From contig WGCU01000067.1 of the NCBI GenBank assembly GCA_015493635.1, positions 1 through 64,000 on the forward strand: 64,000 bases of DNA, written 5' to 3'. Within the stretch, counting starts at the first letter, position 1; every line of letters begins with the position of its first letter. The position numbers and the translations under genes were made by a program. The stretch comes from Spirochaetaceae bacterium (GTDB taxonomy: Bacteria; Spirochaetota; Spirochaetia; B11-G9). The notes under the pieces are model-generated. The model ran no database searches. It worked only from the letters and a program-made list of their open reading frames with translations, and had not been told where the DNA came from. This document shows, one piece after another, positions 50,011-60,903 of the stretch.

Positions 50011-51450
50011 TTAATGCTTTGAATAATTAGGAGCTTCCCGGGTAATTGATATGTCATGAGGATGACTTTCTCTTAATCCCGCTCCTGTTATTTTGACGAA
50101 TTTTTTATAACTCCGCAAGGTTTTAATATCTCCGCAGCCGCAGTAACTCATCCCTTTTTTGAGCCCCGTTACCAGCTGAAAGATAAAGGGTTTAAGATCC
50201 CCTTTAAAAGGCACCCTGCCCTCTATTCCCTCCGGAACGGGGTCTTCCCCCTTTTTCATCTGGTACCGGTCTCCCGAACCACTCTGTATCGCACCGATGG
50301 ATCCCATACCGCGGTAGGATTTAAAGATTCTTCCCTCATAGATAATTTCATTCCCGGGAGCTTCTTTCAATCCCGCAAGCATATTCCCGAGCATAACGGT
50401 TTGTGCTCCTGCAGCCAGGGCCTTGGTAATATCGCCCGAATATTTAATACCGCCGTCAGCAATGACAGGGATACCGCTCTTATCAGCTTCTTCCGCGCAC
50501 TCAAGAACCGCTGAAAACTGGGCAGCTCCTATCCCCGCGACAATCCGTGTCGTACAGATTGATCCGGGGCCCACTCCAACTTTAACCGCGTCGGATCCCG
50601 CATCAATCAAGCGTCTCGTCCCTGCTGCAGTAGCGGTATTCCCTCCGATAACAGAAATGGAAAACTTCCGCTTTATTTCTTCCACCGCGTCAAGAACACT
50701 CTTTGTATCTCCGTGAGCCGTATCAAGAACAACAAAATCGACATTATTCTCCAAAAGAAGAGGAATACGTGTATCGTAATCCTGAGGAGAAACTGCTGCA
50801 CCAACCACAAGGCTTCCTCTTCTATCCAGTGCGGCATCCGGATAGAGACGCTTTTTTTCCATATCCTTTACGGTAATAAGCCCGGTCAAACGTCCATCCG
50901 CATCGGTAACAGGAAGTTTTTCGATCCGGTGGCGGTTAAACTTCTCCCGTGCACTCTCCGGGGTAGGAGAGCCTGAAGCAACAACAGGATTTTTTGTCAT
51001 GGCATCTTTGACCTGCATGGAATCATCCCGGCAGAACCGCAGATCCCGCCCGGTGATAATCCCTACCAACTTTCCTTTTTCCACAACCGGAAGGCCGGAA
51101 ATAGTATACTTCCGGATAATCTCCTTCACATCGGAGATAGTCTGGTATGGAGCAACAGTCAGAGGATCATCAATGATCCAGTTTAAAAATCTTTTAACCC
51201 CCCCTACCTGACTGGCCTGTTCCTCCGGAGCAAGATTACGGTGAATAACTCCAGCTCCCCCTTCAAGGGCAAGAGCAATTGCTAGTTCTTCTTCCGTTAC
51301 CGTGTCCATGGCAGCAGAAAGGATGGGAATATGAAGTCTAATATTCCCTGCAAGTTTCGTTTCCGTGTCAGCTCCCCCGGGAAGAACTTCCGAATAAGAG
51401 GGAACAAGCAGGACATCATCATAACTCAGGGTTTCAGGAATTTTCACCAT
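50011..51450 (-). CDS. guaB: IMP dehydrogenase
   Basis: TFDDVLL-like [19 protein letters not shown] domains, [15 protein letters not shown]. Confidence 0.95.
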   Translation of the reverse strand: MVKIPETLSYDDVLLVPSYSEVLPGGADTETKLAGNIRLHIPILSAAMDTVTEEELAIALALEGGAGVIHRNLAPEEQASQVGGVKRFLNWIIDDPLTVAPYQTISDVKEIIRKYTISGLPVVEKGKLVGIITGRDLRFCRDDSMQVKDAMTKNPVVASGSPTPESAREKFNRHRIEKLPVTDADGRLTGLITVKDMEKKRLYPDAALDRRGSLVVGAAVSPQDYDTRIPLLLENNVDFVVLDTAHGDTKSVLDAVEEIKRKFSISVIGGNTATAAGTRRLIDAGSDAVKVGVGPGSICTTRIVAGIGAAQFSAVLECAEEADKSGIPVIADGGIKYSGDITKALAAGAQTVMLGNMLAGLKEAPGNEIIYEGRIFKSYRGMGSIGAIQSGSGDRYQMKKGEDPVPEGIEGRVPFKGDLKPFIFQLVTGLKKGMSYCGCGDIKTLRSYKKFVKITGAGLRESHPHDISITREAPNYSKH

Positions 51451-52879
51451 TTTTCAACACACTCCTCATTTTTTTAATAACATTTCTGTACTTTGAAGTC
51501 AGCATCAACGTTTTTTCTACTGCCTTCCCCCGATAATTCCGGGGATTTGAGAAAAACTCTTCCGCTTTTTCTCCTGTAGTCTTTTCAAGCTGCGTTTTTA
51601 CAAGGTTCCATACCTTTTCATCCCTCTTTAAAGCCGTTTTAAGTTTTTCGCCTGTTTTTTCACACTGAAGTGTTATAACCCGTATCCGCTCATGAGCGTC
51701 AGCATCTCCTGAAAGGGCAAGGAGAATGTAGGCAGCTTCCGCGAGAACCAAATCACCATGGAGGGTCATATTATCCAGCAATCTTTTCCTGTCGACCTTA
51801 ATGGTGGTTATTATTTTCCGCATCCGGGCTGCCGCATCCGCAAATCCGGCAATATAGTCAGCGGTAAACCGGCCGGAAGCTGAATTACTCATATCCCGCT
51901 GATGTTCTGAAATTTGATCCATGTAGAACGTCATCACCCGGGGGGAAAATGCCTTCCATAGACTTTTAACGTGTTCCGAGTTCCAGGGGTTGCGTTTCTG
52001 CGGCATGGTAGATGAGCCGACCTGAGTTTCGGAAAAGAACTCCCTCAGTTCATCTATCTCTGTCCGCTGCAGATGACGGAGATCATCCGCAAGGTTTGCC
52101 AGTATACCGAAAGCTGTGTTTACTTCAAGAAGCAGACGGAGCAGATATTCGGGTTCTACCATCTGGGTAGAATATTCCGCCGGCTCTATTCCCAGTTTTT
52201 CAAGAAACTGACGCTCAAAATCAAGAGGGTCCTTAACAAGGAGGCTGGAGGCGTTGTACGCTCCGACAGCTCCGGCAAACTTGCCCCGCAAATCAGAAGA
52301 AAGAGTCTCAAGCCTGATAACTGATTTTCCAAGCCGGGCAACAAATTCGGCAAAAGAAAACCCCAGGGTGAGAGGAACCGCATGCTGTCCATGGGTTCGG
52401 CCGACCTGGGGGGTATCAGCTTCCTGTTCCGCAAGATGTATAACATCCTCCAGAAGGTCAAGAAGCAGCGGGATAATGACCTTCCTCATGACATCCCGCA
52501 TCCTGAGCGCCTGGGCTGTATCCAGAATATCAACAGAAGTGGCCCCCAGATGAACAAAATTGCTTATTTCATCGGGAACATTCCGTTTTATGACATTTAC
52601 AAGGGCCCGTAGATTATGCTGTGTTTTTTCCTCTTCTTCATATACCATTTCAGGAGTAATAGTATCGGTGAGGGCATGAATCAAACCGGTAAATTTACGA
52701 TAATCCCGGCGGTGCATGCTGACATGGGTTTCCAGGAGGACCAGTTCAACCTTTAGGCAGTATTTTACAACTGCTTCCTCACTTAAGAAGCCGCTCAAAC
52801 GGTCAAACAATACTCTGTTGGAAAGATAATAACGATGATCAAGGGGAGAAAGATTTTTGAAAATATTTCGTGATTCCAT
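51434..52879 (-). CDS. purB: Adenylosuccinate lyase
   Basis: GSSTMPQKRNPWNSE; VGRTHGQHAVPLTLG. Confidence 0.92.
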   Translation of the reverse strand: MESRNIFKNLSPLDHRYYLSNRVLFDRLSGFLSEEAVVKYCLKVELVLLETHVSMHRRDYRKFTGLIHALTDTITPEMVYEEEEKTQHNLRALVNVIKRNVPDEISNFVHLGATSVDILDTAQALRMRDVMRKVIIPLLLDLLEDVIHLAEQEADTPQVGRTHGQHAVPLTLGFSFAEFVARLGKSVIRLETLSSDLRGKFAGAVGAYNASSLLVKDPLDFERQFLEKLGIEPAEYSTQMVEPEYLLRLLLEVNTAFGILANLADDLRHLQRTEIDELREFFSETQVGSSTMPQKRNPWNSEHVKSLWKAFSPRVMTFYMDQISEHQRDMSNSASGRFTADYIAGFADAAARMRKIITTIKVDRKRLLDNMTLHGDLVLAEAAYILLALSGDADAHERIRVITLQCEKTGEKLKTALKRDEKVWNLVKTQLEKTTGEKAEEFFSNPRNYRGKAVEKTLMLTSKYRNVIKKMRSVLKNGENS

Positions 52880-52968
52880 TTACAAGTAATAACCAAAAGA
52901 GACCCTTTTGTAAAGGTACAGGATCACGGATCATTGTCTTTTTTTTATTATTCATCTATTCTTCTGTA

Positions 52969-53895
52969 ATGATCAAACAAAAAATTCAGAAAAAGGAAAT
53001 TATCAACCACCTGAATTCTATTGCTCCTGACCAGAACCTTGTATTTCTCCTCTCCGGAGGAACCATCAGAGGATCACTTATTCACGGAACCCGGATGGTA
53101 AACGAAATGCGGGCAAATCACCAACTCGGAATCCTAGAAACCCTCGTTCTGGGGCAGGCATACATTGGAACAGGGCTGTTAACCGCCATGATCAAGGGGA
53201 ACGACAGGATAAGTCTTACCATAGAATGCGGAGGACCGATTAAAGGGATATCAGTAGAAGCAACGGCTGCGGGAAATATAAGAGGGTATCTCGTGAATAA
53301 TCCCATCCCCCTTTCAAAACCTCTTGAAAGTTTCGATCTTTCTCCCCTTTTCGGACCGGGATTTCTCCGTATAACAAAATACCTTGAGTCGGCAAAGCAG
53401 CCATTCTCCGGTCAGGTAATGCTGAATTACGGCACTCTCTCCAAAGACCTTGCATACTATTTTTATACATCAGAACAGATAAAAACCCTTTTCAACATAA
53501 GTATTCATTTCAACCGGGAAGGAGAAGCAGTAGGAGCCGGAGGACTCTTTATTCAGGAACTTCCCGGTGCTGATCAGAACGATCTGGAACGGCTGGAGGA
53601 TACAATAAGAGATCTCCCCTCTCTCGGGAAATACTTCAGCGGGGGAGATGATAACGAAAAACTAATAGAGACGTTCCTGAAAGATTATTCACCCCAAAGT
53701 ATTGCGGATAAACCAATCTCCTTCAACTGCAGCTGTACAAAAGAACGTTTCGGATCATTCCTTTCCGCCATGAAACAGGAAGAAAAAGTATCCATTCTTA
53801 AAGAAGGTCCGTTTCCCCTTGTTACCACATGCCAGAACTGCAACACCCGTTATTCTTTTTCCCGGGAAGAGCTCGAAGAACTATTTTCAAACTGA
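52969..53895 (+). CDS. hslO: Redox-regulated chaperone Hsp33
   Basis: C-terminal zinc motif CSC...CQNC; GPIKGISVEATAAGNIRGYL. Start taken at MIKQKIQKK. Confidence 0.88.
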   Translation: MIKQKIQKKEIINHLNSIAPDQNLVFLLSGGTIRGSLIHGTRMVNEMRANHQLGILETLVLGQAYIGTGLLTAMIKGNDRISLTIECGGPIKGISVEATAAGNIRGYLVNNPIPLSKPLESFDLSPLFGPGFLRITKYLESAKQPFSGQVMLNYGTLSKDLAYYFYTSEQIKTLFNISIHFNREGEAVGAGGLFIQELPGADQNDLERLEDTIRDLPSLGKYFSGGDDNEKLIETFLKDYSPQSIADKPISFNCSCTKERFGSFLSAMKQEEKVSILKEGPFPLVTTCQNCNTRYSFSREELEELFSN

Positions 53896-54261
53896 TTATA
53901 AAAGCGTTTTAAGCATGGAAGCAAGTTCAGATTTATGTAACGGTTTCTTTAAAAAATAAACATTTTCAAGAGGTTCTATATCCTTAGACAGTTCTGCATA
54001 ATCGTATCCGGAAGTCAGAATAATGGGGATATGGTACTCCACACCTATTTCCTCCGCTGTTTCCAGTCCTGTCAGTTTCCCGGCCAGACTTATATCCATA
54101 ATAACAACGGCAGGTTTTGATTCAGCTATCATGATCAGTGCCTTTTCACCCGATGTAACATACGAACAGGTATCATACCCCATCCGTTTAAGATCATGCT
54201 GAAGCGACATAGCAGTCAGCACTTCATCTTCCACAATAAGAATTGCTTTATCCTCCGTCAT
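53896..54261 (-). CDS. CheY-like response regulator receiver protein
   Basis: ILIVEDEVLTAMSLQHDL; VVIMDISLAGKLTGLETAEEI; K in FLKKPL. Confidence 0.85.
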   Translation of the reverse strand: MTEDKAILIVEDEVLTAMSLQHDLKRMGYDTCSYVTSGEKALIMIAESKPAVVIMDISLAGKLTGLETAEEIGVEYHIPIILTSGYDYAELSKDIEPLENVYFLKKPLHKSELASMLKTLL

Positions 54262-54400
54262 ATCATTCTCTCCCTATGCCAATGGTATGGTGAAACAGAG
54301 AATATTACAATCAAACAATCTCTTTTTTTATTAAAAAGTGGCGGAATCTATATATTCGGTTTATAATTAAGTGATAATGTCAGTACGATAGGAGAATAAT

Positions 54401-56068
54401 GTGCCGGAATCAATAAAAAACAGAAAAAAAGAATGGGAAAGGACAACGCTTAAGAAGGTTCTCGAGCGCTTTCCCGAACAGCGGGAGATATTTACAACCG
54501 GTTCTGATAAAGAGGTTGACCGTATCTATCTGCCGGAAGAGGAACTGAAGGGAGACTACCTTGAAAAAATCGGATTCCCCGGAGAGTATCCCTATACACG
54601 GGGAGTTCAACCGACCATGTACCGGGGGCGGTTATGGACAATGCGCCAGTATGCCGGATTCGGGACAGCGGAAGAGTCAAACAGCAGATACAAGTATCTG
54701 CTCAACCAGGGGCAGACGGGGCTTTCCATTGCTTTCGATCTTCCGACCCAGATCGGTTATGATTCTGATGATCCGGTAAGTGCCGGAGAAGTGGGAAAGG
54801 TTGGTGTTGCCATTGACAGTCTGAAAGATATGGAGATCCTTTTTGACGGCATTCCCCTTGATAAAGTATCGACGTCCATGACCATCAATGCTCCCGCCGC
54901 AGTGCTTCTGGCCATGTACATCGTTGTAGCGGAAAAACAGGGTGTATCCAGGGACAAGATACGGGGAACTATTCAGAACGATATCCTCAAAGAATACATT
55001 GCCAGGGGAACGTATATTTTCCCACCCGCTCCATCCATGCGCCTTATCAACAACATTTTTGAGTTCTGTTCCACAGAGGTTCCAAAATGGAACACCATAA
55101 GTATTTCCGGCTACCATATCCGGGAAGCAGGATCAACAGCCGTACAGGAAATTGCGTTTACTATTGCCGACGGTATCGAGTACGTACGCAACGCGATAGG
55201 TGTCGGTCTTGATGTGGACCATTTCGCAGGCCGTCTGTCTTTTTTCTTTAACGCCCATAATGATCTGCTGGAGGAAGTTGCCAAATACCGGGCTGCCCGG
55301 AGAATATGGGCAAAGGTCATGAAAGAAAATTTTTCCGCTAAAAAAGAGAAATCAATGATGATGCGGTTTCATACCCAAACTGCCGGTTCTTCGTTAACAG
55401 CTCAGCAGCCTGACAATAATGTCATACGGGTAACTATTCAGACCCTTGCCGCTGTTCTGGGGGGAACACAGAGCCTTCATACCAATTCAAAGGATGAAGC
55501 CCTTGCTCTTCCTACTGAAGATTCAGTCCGTGTTGCCCTCCGCACTCAGCAGATTGTGGCTCACGAATCGGGTGTAACAAATACGGTGGACCCTCTTGCC
55601 GGATCATACTATCTGGAACAGCTTACCGATGATATAGAAAAAGAAGCGTGGGACTATATAAACCGGATAGAAAAAATGGGGGGGATGGTTCAGGCCATTG
55701 AAGCGGGATATGTTCAGAAGGAAATTCAGGATTCAGCATACCGGTACCAGAAAGCTGTTGAATCCGGTGACAGGGTAGTTGTCGGCGTAAACAAGTTTAC
55801 CGTGGAGGAAAAAGAACCGGCAGGGCTCCTGAAAGTCGATCCGGCTCTCGGAAAAATACAGGCAAAAAAGCTGCAGGACGTCAGGAATACCAGAGACAAC
55901 AGGAAAACTTCAGACACCCTGCAGGCTCTCGGAGAAGCGGCAAAGGACACCAAAACAAACCTTATGCCGTTCATCATGGAGGCGGTCCGATCATACGCTA
56001 CCCTGGGGGAAATAAGCAACGTTCTCAGAAAAGAATTCGGTGAGTACCGGGAATCAATTGTACTGTAA
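54401..56068 (+). CDS. Methylmalonyl-CoA mutase family, large subunit
   Basis: [53 protein letters not shown] start. Confidence 0.9.
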   Translation: MPESIKNRKKEWERTTLKKVLERFPEQREIFTTGSDKEVDRIYLPEEELKGDYLEKIGFPGEYPYTRGVQPTMYRGRLWTMRQYAGFGTAEESNSRYKYLLNQGQTGLSIAFDLPTQIGYDSDDPVSAGEVGKVGVAIDSLKDMEILFDGIPLDKVSTSMTINAPAAVLLAMYIVVAEKQGVSRDKIRGTIQNDILKEYIARGTYIFPPAPSMRLINNIFEFCSTEVPKWNTISISGYHIREAGSTAVQEIAFTIADGIEYVRNAIGVGLDVDHFAGRLSFFFNAHNDLLEEVAKYRAARRIWAKVMKENFSAKKEKSMMMRFHTQTAGSSLTAQQPDNNVIRVTIQTLAAVLGGTQSLHTNSKDEALALPTEDSVRVALRTQQIVAHESGVTNTVDPLAGSYYLEQLTDDIEKEAWDYINRIEKMGGMVQAIEAGYVQKEIQDSAYRYQKAVESGDRVVVGVNKFTVEEKEPAGLLKVDPALGKIQAKKLQDVRNTRDNRKTSDTLQALGEAAKDTKTNLMPFIMEAVRSYATLGEISNVLRKEFGEYRESIVL

Positions 56069-56083
56069 AAAAAGGAGATCCTT

Positions 56084-56488
56084 ATGTCTGAAAAAATACG
56101 TATCGAGATAGCTAAACCGGGGCTTGACGGTCATGACCGGGGAGCAAAATATATTGCCCGGGCATTAAAAGACGCCGGTTACGAAGTAATTTACACCGGT
56201 ATCCGGCAGACTCCCGAGTCCATCGTCGCAACTGCCATTCAGGAAGATGTTGATTTTGTGGGGTTGAGTCTCCTTTCCGGGGCCCACAACGAGCTCTTTC
56301 CACGGGTTGTGGAACTGCTTAAAGAGCAGGATGCCGGAGATATCATTGTTTTCGGCGGCGGTGTCATACCGGAAGAGGATCTTGATTTTTTAAAGACCCA
56401 CGGTATTCAGGCTATTTTCAGACCGGGAACACCAATCAGCGATGTTATTGCATTTATTGAATCAACCAGAAAGGGCCACGCGGCCTAA
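56084..56488 (+). CDS. Methylmalonyl-CoA mutase, B12-binding small subunit
   Basis: KPGLDGHDRGAKYIARALKDAGYEVIYTG (DxHxxG). Confidence 0.93.
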   Translation: MSEKIRIEIAKPGLDGHDRGAKYIARALKDAGYEVIYTGIRQTPESIVATAIQEDVDFVGLSLLSGAHNELFPRVVELLKEQDAGDIIVFGGGVIPEEDLDFLKTHGIQAIFRPGTPISDVIAFIESTRKGHAA

Positions 56489-57442
56489 ATGGAACTGGTT
56501 ACGGATATTCTCGCGGGAAAAACGAGAGCTGTTGCCCGGGCAGTTTCCATTGTTGAAAATAATTCACATGATAAGGAAGCTCTCATCGATGCACTCCACG
56601 ATTACACGGGACATGCTGCCGTCTGGGGCATAACAGGCCCTCCCGGCGCGGGAAAAAGTACCCTTGCTGACTGCCTTATTCAAAAAGAACGGGACGCAGG
56701 CAAAAAAGTAGCTGTCATTGCCGTTGATCCCAGCTCACCGTTTACCGGAGGAGCACTTCTCGGTGACAGACTCCGCATGCAGACCCATGCTGTCGATCCG
56801 GGTGTCTTTATCCGTTCCATGGCTTCCCGGGGACATCTGGGAGGAATTTCCGCAGGAACACTGGATGCCGTAAAAATTTTCGATGCAGCAGGATTTGATA
56901 CCATTATCGTTGAAACGATCGGTGTTGGACAAACCGAGATTGAAATTATTGAACTCTCTGATATTGTTATGCTTGTACTTGTTCCCGGCATGGGAGATGA
57001 AATCCAGGCTATGAAAGCCGGAATCATGGAAATTGGTGATGTTTATGTTGTCAACAAGAGTGATAAAGACGGAGCACAGCGGTTAAAAGCAGAGATCGAA
57101 TATGTTCTCATGCTTAAGGAACAGACTAACGGAGATCCATCCCCCGGAATACTTATGACCAGCTCCCGGGATAATACCGGAATTGATGAACTGCACATCC
57201 ACCTTACACAGCTGTACCATGAACGAACCCGTAACGGGATGCTCAGTGTGCGGCGGAAAAAGCGTATAAAAAAAGAGATGGACGATATTTTCAACCGTAA
57301 AGTGCAGGACCTTATTGAAAAAGAGCTTTCACTCTCTGCAAACAGCAGTACATGGATAGAGAAAGTTTACCGTAAGGAAATAAAACTGTATTCGTTTATC
57401 AATAACACATTAGCGGAATTTGAAAGGAGTAACAAAAAATGA
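56489..57442 (+). CDS. meaB: Methylmalonyl-CoA mutase-associated GTPase MeaB
   Basis: GITGPPGAGKSTLADCLI; AVDPSSPFTGGALLGDRLRM; IVETIGVGQTEIEI. Confidence 0.93.
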   Translation: MELVTDILAGKTRAVARAVSIVENNSHDKEALIDALHDYTGHAAVWGITGPPGAGKSTLADCLIQKERDAGKKVAVIAVDPSSPFTGGALLGDRLRMQTHAVDPGVFIRSMASRGHLGGISAGTLDAVKIFDAAGFDTIIVETIGVGQTEIEIIELSDIVMLVLVPGMGDEIQAMKAGIMEIGDVYVVNKSDKDGAQRLKAEIEYVLMLKEQTNGDPSPGILMTSSRDNTGIDELHIHLTQLYHERTRNGMLSVRRKKRIKKEMDDIFNRKVQDLIEKELSLSANSSTWIEKVYRKEIKLYSFINNTLAEFERSNKK

Positions 57443-57846
57443 TAAAGAAGATAAATCACATCGGTATTGCTGTTGCGGCGCTCGAAGAGCAGATCCCTTT
57501 CTACCGGGATATCCTGTGCCTTGAAGAGCTCGGTACGGAGGAGGTTCCTGATCAGAAAGTCCGGGTTGCCATGTTTAAGGTAGGCGCCATAAATATTGAA
57601 CTCCTGGAACCTACTTCCGATGACAGCCCCATAGCAAAATTCATTGCAAAACGGGGGAACGGGATCCACCATATCGCGTACGAATCTGACGGTATTGTAC
57701 AGGAAATACACAGTTTTGAAGATAAAGGAGTACAGATGCTCGACAAGGTACCGAGGGAAGGTGCCCACGGGTCCCTTATTGCGTTCTTACATCCAAAATC
57801 TTCAGGGAAAATACTTACTGAACTCTGTCAGGTAAAGGAGGGGTAA
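57439..57846 (+). CDS. mce: Methylmalonyl-CoA epimerase
   Basis: INHIGIAVAALEEQIPFYRDILCL; GNGIHHIAYESDGI. Confidence 0.92.
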   Translation: MIKKINHIGIAVAALEEQIPFYRDILCLEELGTEEVPDQKVRVAMFKVGAINIELLEPTSDDSPIAKFIAKRGNGIHHIAYESDGIVQEIHSFEDKGVQMLDKVPREGAHGSLIAFLHPKSSGKILTELCQVKEG

Positions 57847-59690
57847 TGGCAAAACAACAGAAAAAGCGGATAAAACCAACAGTAGATTTCACCATTCGTA
57901 TAGCAGGAGAAGGGGGAGAGGGAGTTATAAGCTGCGGGGAACTTTTTGCCAAAACAATTGCCAGAACAAGTTTTCATGTTTTTACCTTTATCACGTACCC
58001 TTCTGAAATGAGGGGCGGCTATTCGATGATTCAGATAAGATTCAGGGATGTTACCGTCTATTCCATGGGTAGTTTTGTTGACTGTCTCGTTGTATTCAAC
58101 CAGGAAGCGTACGACAAATCCATAGAAGTTCTTAAAGCGGGAGGAATCCTTATCTACGACCCGGACAAGGTAAACATTGATACGGCCCTTCCTGTTCAGA
58201 AATTTCCTGTTCCCATTGAGCATATATCCAAAGATGTTATAGGGAAGACTCTTGGTAAAAATGTTGTTGCTTTGGGAGTGCTGAGCCACATTTACGATCT
58301 TGAGCGGGATCAGACCAAAAAGCTTATACTTGAACGGTACGGATCAAAGGGAGAAAAGGTTGTTGAGGGGAACTATGCAGCTCTGCAGGCAGGAACGAAG
58401 GAAGCTGACACTGCCGGGATTCCCCAAGTGTTTTCTCTTGCCGGCGGTAAACCCGCTAATGCGGAATACATGTTTATCTCCGGAAACCAGGCGGTAGCTC
58501 TCGGTGCTATTGCGGCAGGCTGCAGGTTTACTGCAGGCTATCCGTTAACGCCCGCAACATCCATCTTTGAGACCCTGTCAAAACTTCTGCCCCTTGTAGG
58601 AGGAAAAGCAATTCAGATGGAGGATGAGATCGCCGCCATTTCGGCCATTATCGGCGCTTCCTTCGGCGGAGAGAAGGTTATAACACCCACTTCCGGACCG
58701 GGAATCCAGTTGATGGCTGAGCAGCTCAGTCTCGCATCCATGCTGGAACTGCCCATCGTTGTTGTTGATGTTCAAAGAGGCGGCCCAAGTACCGGTCTTC
58801 CGACAAAAACAGAACAGGGTGATTTAAAGTTTGCCGTCTATGGCTCCGCCGGAGAATCCCCCCGGATCATTCTTGCCCCGACATCGGTGGAAGATACCTT
58901 CTATCAGACGATACGGGCATTTAATCTTGCCGAAAAGTATCAGCTGCCGGTTATTCTTCTTACTGATCAGTCTATAGGATACCGGAAAGCCACAGTCAAG
59001 ATGCCCGATTTTGATAAAATTTTCAGGGTTGACAAGTTTGACCGCAAAAAAAATATTAAAATACCCCAGGCTGATCTTATCGACATTCTTCAGCGCCAGG
59101 AACCGACGGATAAAGAACTGGCCGATTATAAACGCTATCGGGACACAAAGAACGGTATTTCACCGATATCAAGACCCGGAACCCCGGGAGGGCAGTATGT
59201 TGCCACCGGCCTTGAACACAACGAATACGGCAGAACAGACCAGAGCCCTGAAAACCACCTTAAGATGTCAAAAAAACGGTTTAGGAAGCTTGATACGGTA
59301 TCCAGGGCTTTTGAAAAGAATCCCATGGAAACCTACGGCGACCCCCACGACAAGATAGGAATAATCGGATGGGGATCAACGGAAGGAGCTATCAGGGAAG
59401 CCCGGTATCTTGCGGAAGACAAAGGTATCAAGGTACGGCATCTTCACCCAAGTACCATTTCACCGCTGCCGGAGCGTCAAATATCAAATTTCCTTCACCG
59501 TCTCGACCATTTAATCGTTGTTGAGGAAAACCTGACCGGACAGTTTGCACATTTTATTAAAGCCAAATTCGGAGTAAAACCTATTGAGGTTCATAAATGC
59601 GAGGGAACGCCTTTTACTCCCCATGAAATTTATAATGCCATAATGAAAGTAGCGAGGATAGCAGATGAAGACACTATTACAAAATTATAA
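57846..59690 (+). CDS. korA: 2-oxoacid (2-oxoglutarate):ferredoxin oxidoreductase, gamma-alpha fusion
   Basis: N-terminal gamma domain (GEGGEGVISCGELFAKTIAR) fused to alpha (GNQAVALGAIAAGCRFTAGYPLTPATSIFE). Confidence 0.85.
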   Translation: MAKQQKKRIKPTVDFTIRIAGEGGEGVISCGELFAKTIARTSFHVFTFITYPSEMRGGYSMIQIRFRDVTVYSMGSFVDCLVVFNQEAYDKSIEVLKAGGILIYDPDKVNIDTALPVQKFPVPIEHISKDVIGKTLGKNVVALGVLSHIYDLERDQTKKLILERYGSKGEKVVEGNYAALQAGTKEADTAGIPQVFSLAGGKPANAEYMFISGNQAVALGAIAAGCRFTAGYPLTPATSIFETLSKLLPLVGGKAIQMEDEIAAISAIIGASFGGEKVITPTSGPGIQLMAEQLSLASMLELPIVVVDVQRGGPSTGLPTKTEQGDLKFAVYGSAGESPRIILAPTSVEDTFYQTIRAFNLAEKYQLPVILLTDQSIGYRKATVKMPDFDKIFRVDKFDRKKNIKIPQADLIDILQRQEPTDKELADYKRYRDTKNGISPISRPGTPGGQYVATGLEHNEYGRTDQSPENHLKMSKKRFRKLDTVSRAFEKNPMETYGDPHDKIGIIGWGSTEGAIREARYLAEDKGIKVRHLHPSTISPLPERQISNFLHRLDHLIVVEENLTGQFAHFIKAKFGVKPIEVHKCEGTPFTPHEIYNAIMKVARIADEDTITKL

Positions 59691-60522
59691 ACATCCAAGT
59701 ATCAAACCTGTCTGGTGCCCGGGATGCGGAGATTATGCTGTACTTAATTCAGTTCAAAAAGCATTTGCAGAACTGGAATTAAAACCGGAGGAAATAGGTG
59801 TTGTATCCGGAATAGGCTGTTCCGGACGTTTTTCCCATTATTTTAACAGCTACTCCCTCCATGGAACCCATGGCCGGGCGCTGCCTATAGCGACAGGTTT
59901 AAAGGCTGCACGTCCGGACCTCACTGTCCTTGTTGCGGGGGGAGACGGTGACGGTATGGCCATAGGAGGAGGGCACATAGCCCACGCGGCACGTAAAAAT
60001 ATTGATCTGACATACCTTATTATGGACAATACTATCTACGCGCTGACAAAGGGGCAAAGTTCTCCCACCTCTCCCGTAGGAGCCCGGACGAAGACTGCTC
60101 CGTACGGTGTTTTTGAGGACGCGTTAAATCCTATGGCAATCTTTCTTTCCTATGATGTAAGTTTTATTGCCCGTACAACAAGTTTAAAAATCAAGGAAAT
60201 GGAGCATATCATTACCAGTGCTATCAGACATCCCGGGTTTGCCATTATCCAGATTATGTCCCCCTGTGTAACCCACAAATCACTGACGTATGAGGATATT
60301 AAGGAAAATGTTCCGGAACTTCCTGAAAACCATGATCCAACCGATAAACTTGCAGCATTAAAATATGCCTACGCTGAACCTCAGTACACCGGTATCTTTT
60401 ACAATATTAGGAAGCCGACCCTTGAAGAGCGGCTTACTTCCGTATTTGATCACGTAACTGAGAAGGCATTCAACAAAAACCATACCATGACCACCAGTCA
60501 GATAATGGAAGAATACCGGTAA
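59665..60522 (+). CDS. korB: 2-oxoacid (2-oxoglutarate):ferredoxin oxidoreductase, beta subunit
   Basis: WCPGCGDYAVLNSVQKAFAEL; GIGCSGRFSHYFNSYSLHGTHGRALPIATGLK; TPP motif GGDGDGMAIGGGH. Confidence 0.9.
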   Translation: MKTLLQNYKHPSIKPVWCPGCGDYAVLNSVQKAFAELELKPEEIGVVSGIGCSGRFSHYFNSYSLHGTHGRALPIATGLKAARPDLTVLVAGGDGDGMAIGGGHIAHAARKNIDLTYLIMDNTIYALTKGQSSPTSPVGARTKTAPYGVFEDALNPMAIFLSYDVSFIARTTSLKIKEMEHIITSAIRHPGFAIIQIMSPCVTHKSLTYEDIKENVPELPENHDPTDKLAALKYAYAEPQYTGIFYNIRKPTLEERLTSVFDHVTEKAFNKNHTMTTSQIMEEYR

Positions 60523-60525
60523 CGG

Positions 60526-60900
60526 CTACCGCGCTGCAACAGCCTCAATCTCTATGAGAACATCCTTCGGAAGTCTGGCAACTTCGACAGCGCTTCTTGC
60601 AGGATGTTCATCTTTAAAGAACTCACTGTACACCTCGTTCATACTGCCGAACATGTTCATATCCTGCAAAAAAACGGTTACTTTCACCACATCTTTCAAG
60701 GACAGACCCGCAGAAACAAGAATTGCTTCAACATTGGACAGGGACTGCTTTGTCTGGGCAGTAATACCCTCCGGTATATTCCCTGTCCGGGGATCCACCG
60801 GTATCTGCCCGGCAGTAAAAATAAATCCCCCTGCTTCGACAGCCTGCGAATAGGGTCCTATTGCTCCGGGAGCCGTATCAGTTTTAATAATTTTTTTCAT
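60526..60900 (-). CDS. ridA: RidA family enamine/imine deaminase
   Basis: [53 protein letters not shown]. Confidence 0.93.
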   Translation of the reverse strand: MKKIIKTDTAPGAIGPYSQAVEAGGFIFTAGQIPVDPRTGNIPEGITAQTKQSLSNVEAILVSAGLSLKDVVKVTVFLQDMNMFGSMNEVYSEFFKDEHPARSAVEVARLPKDVLIEIEAVAAR

Positions 60901-60903
60901 TAT

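Noticed and set aside
50001-50057. purH start at 50057
   Set aside because: Would overlap the 3' end of guaB; the internal Met at 50000 aligns with the usual PurH N-terminus ([11 protein letters not shown]).
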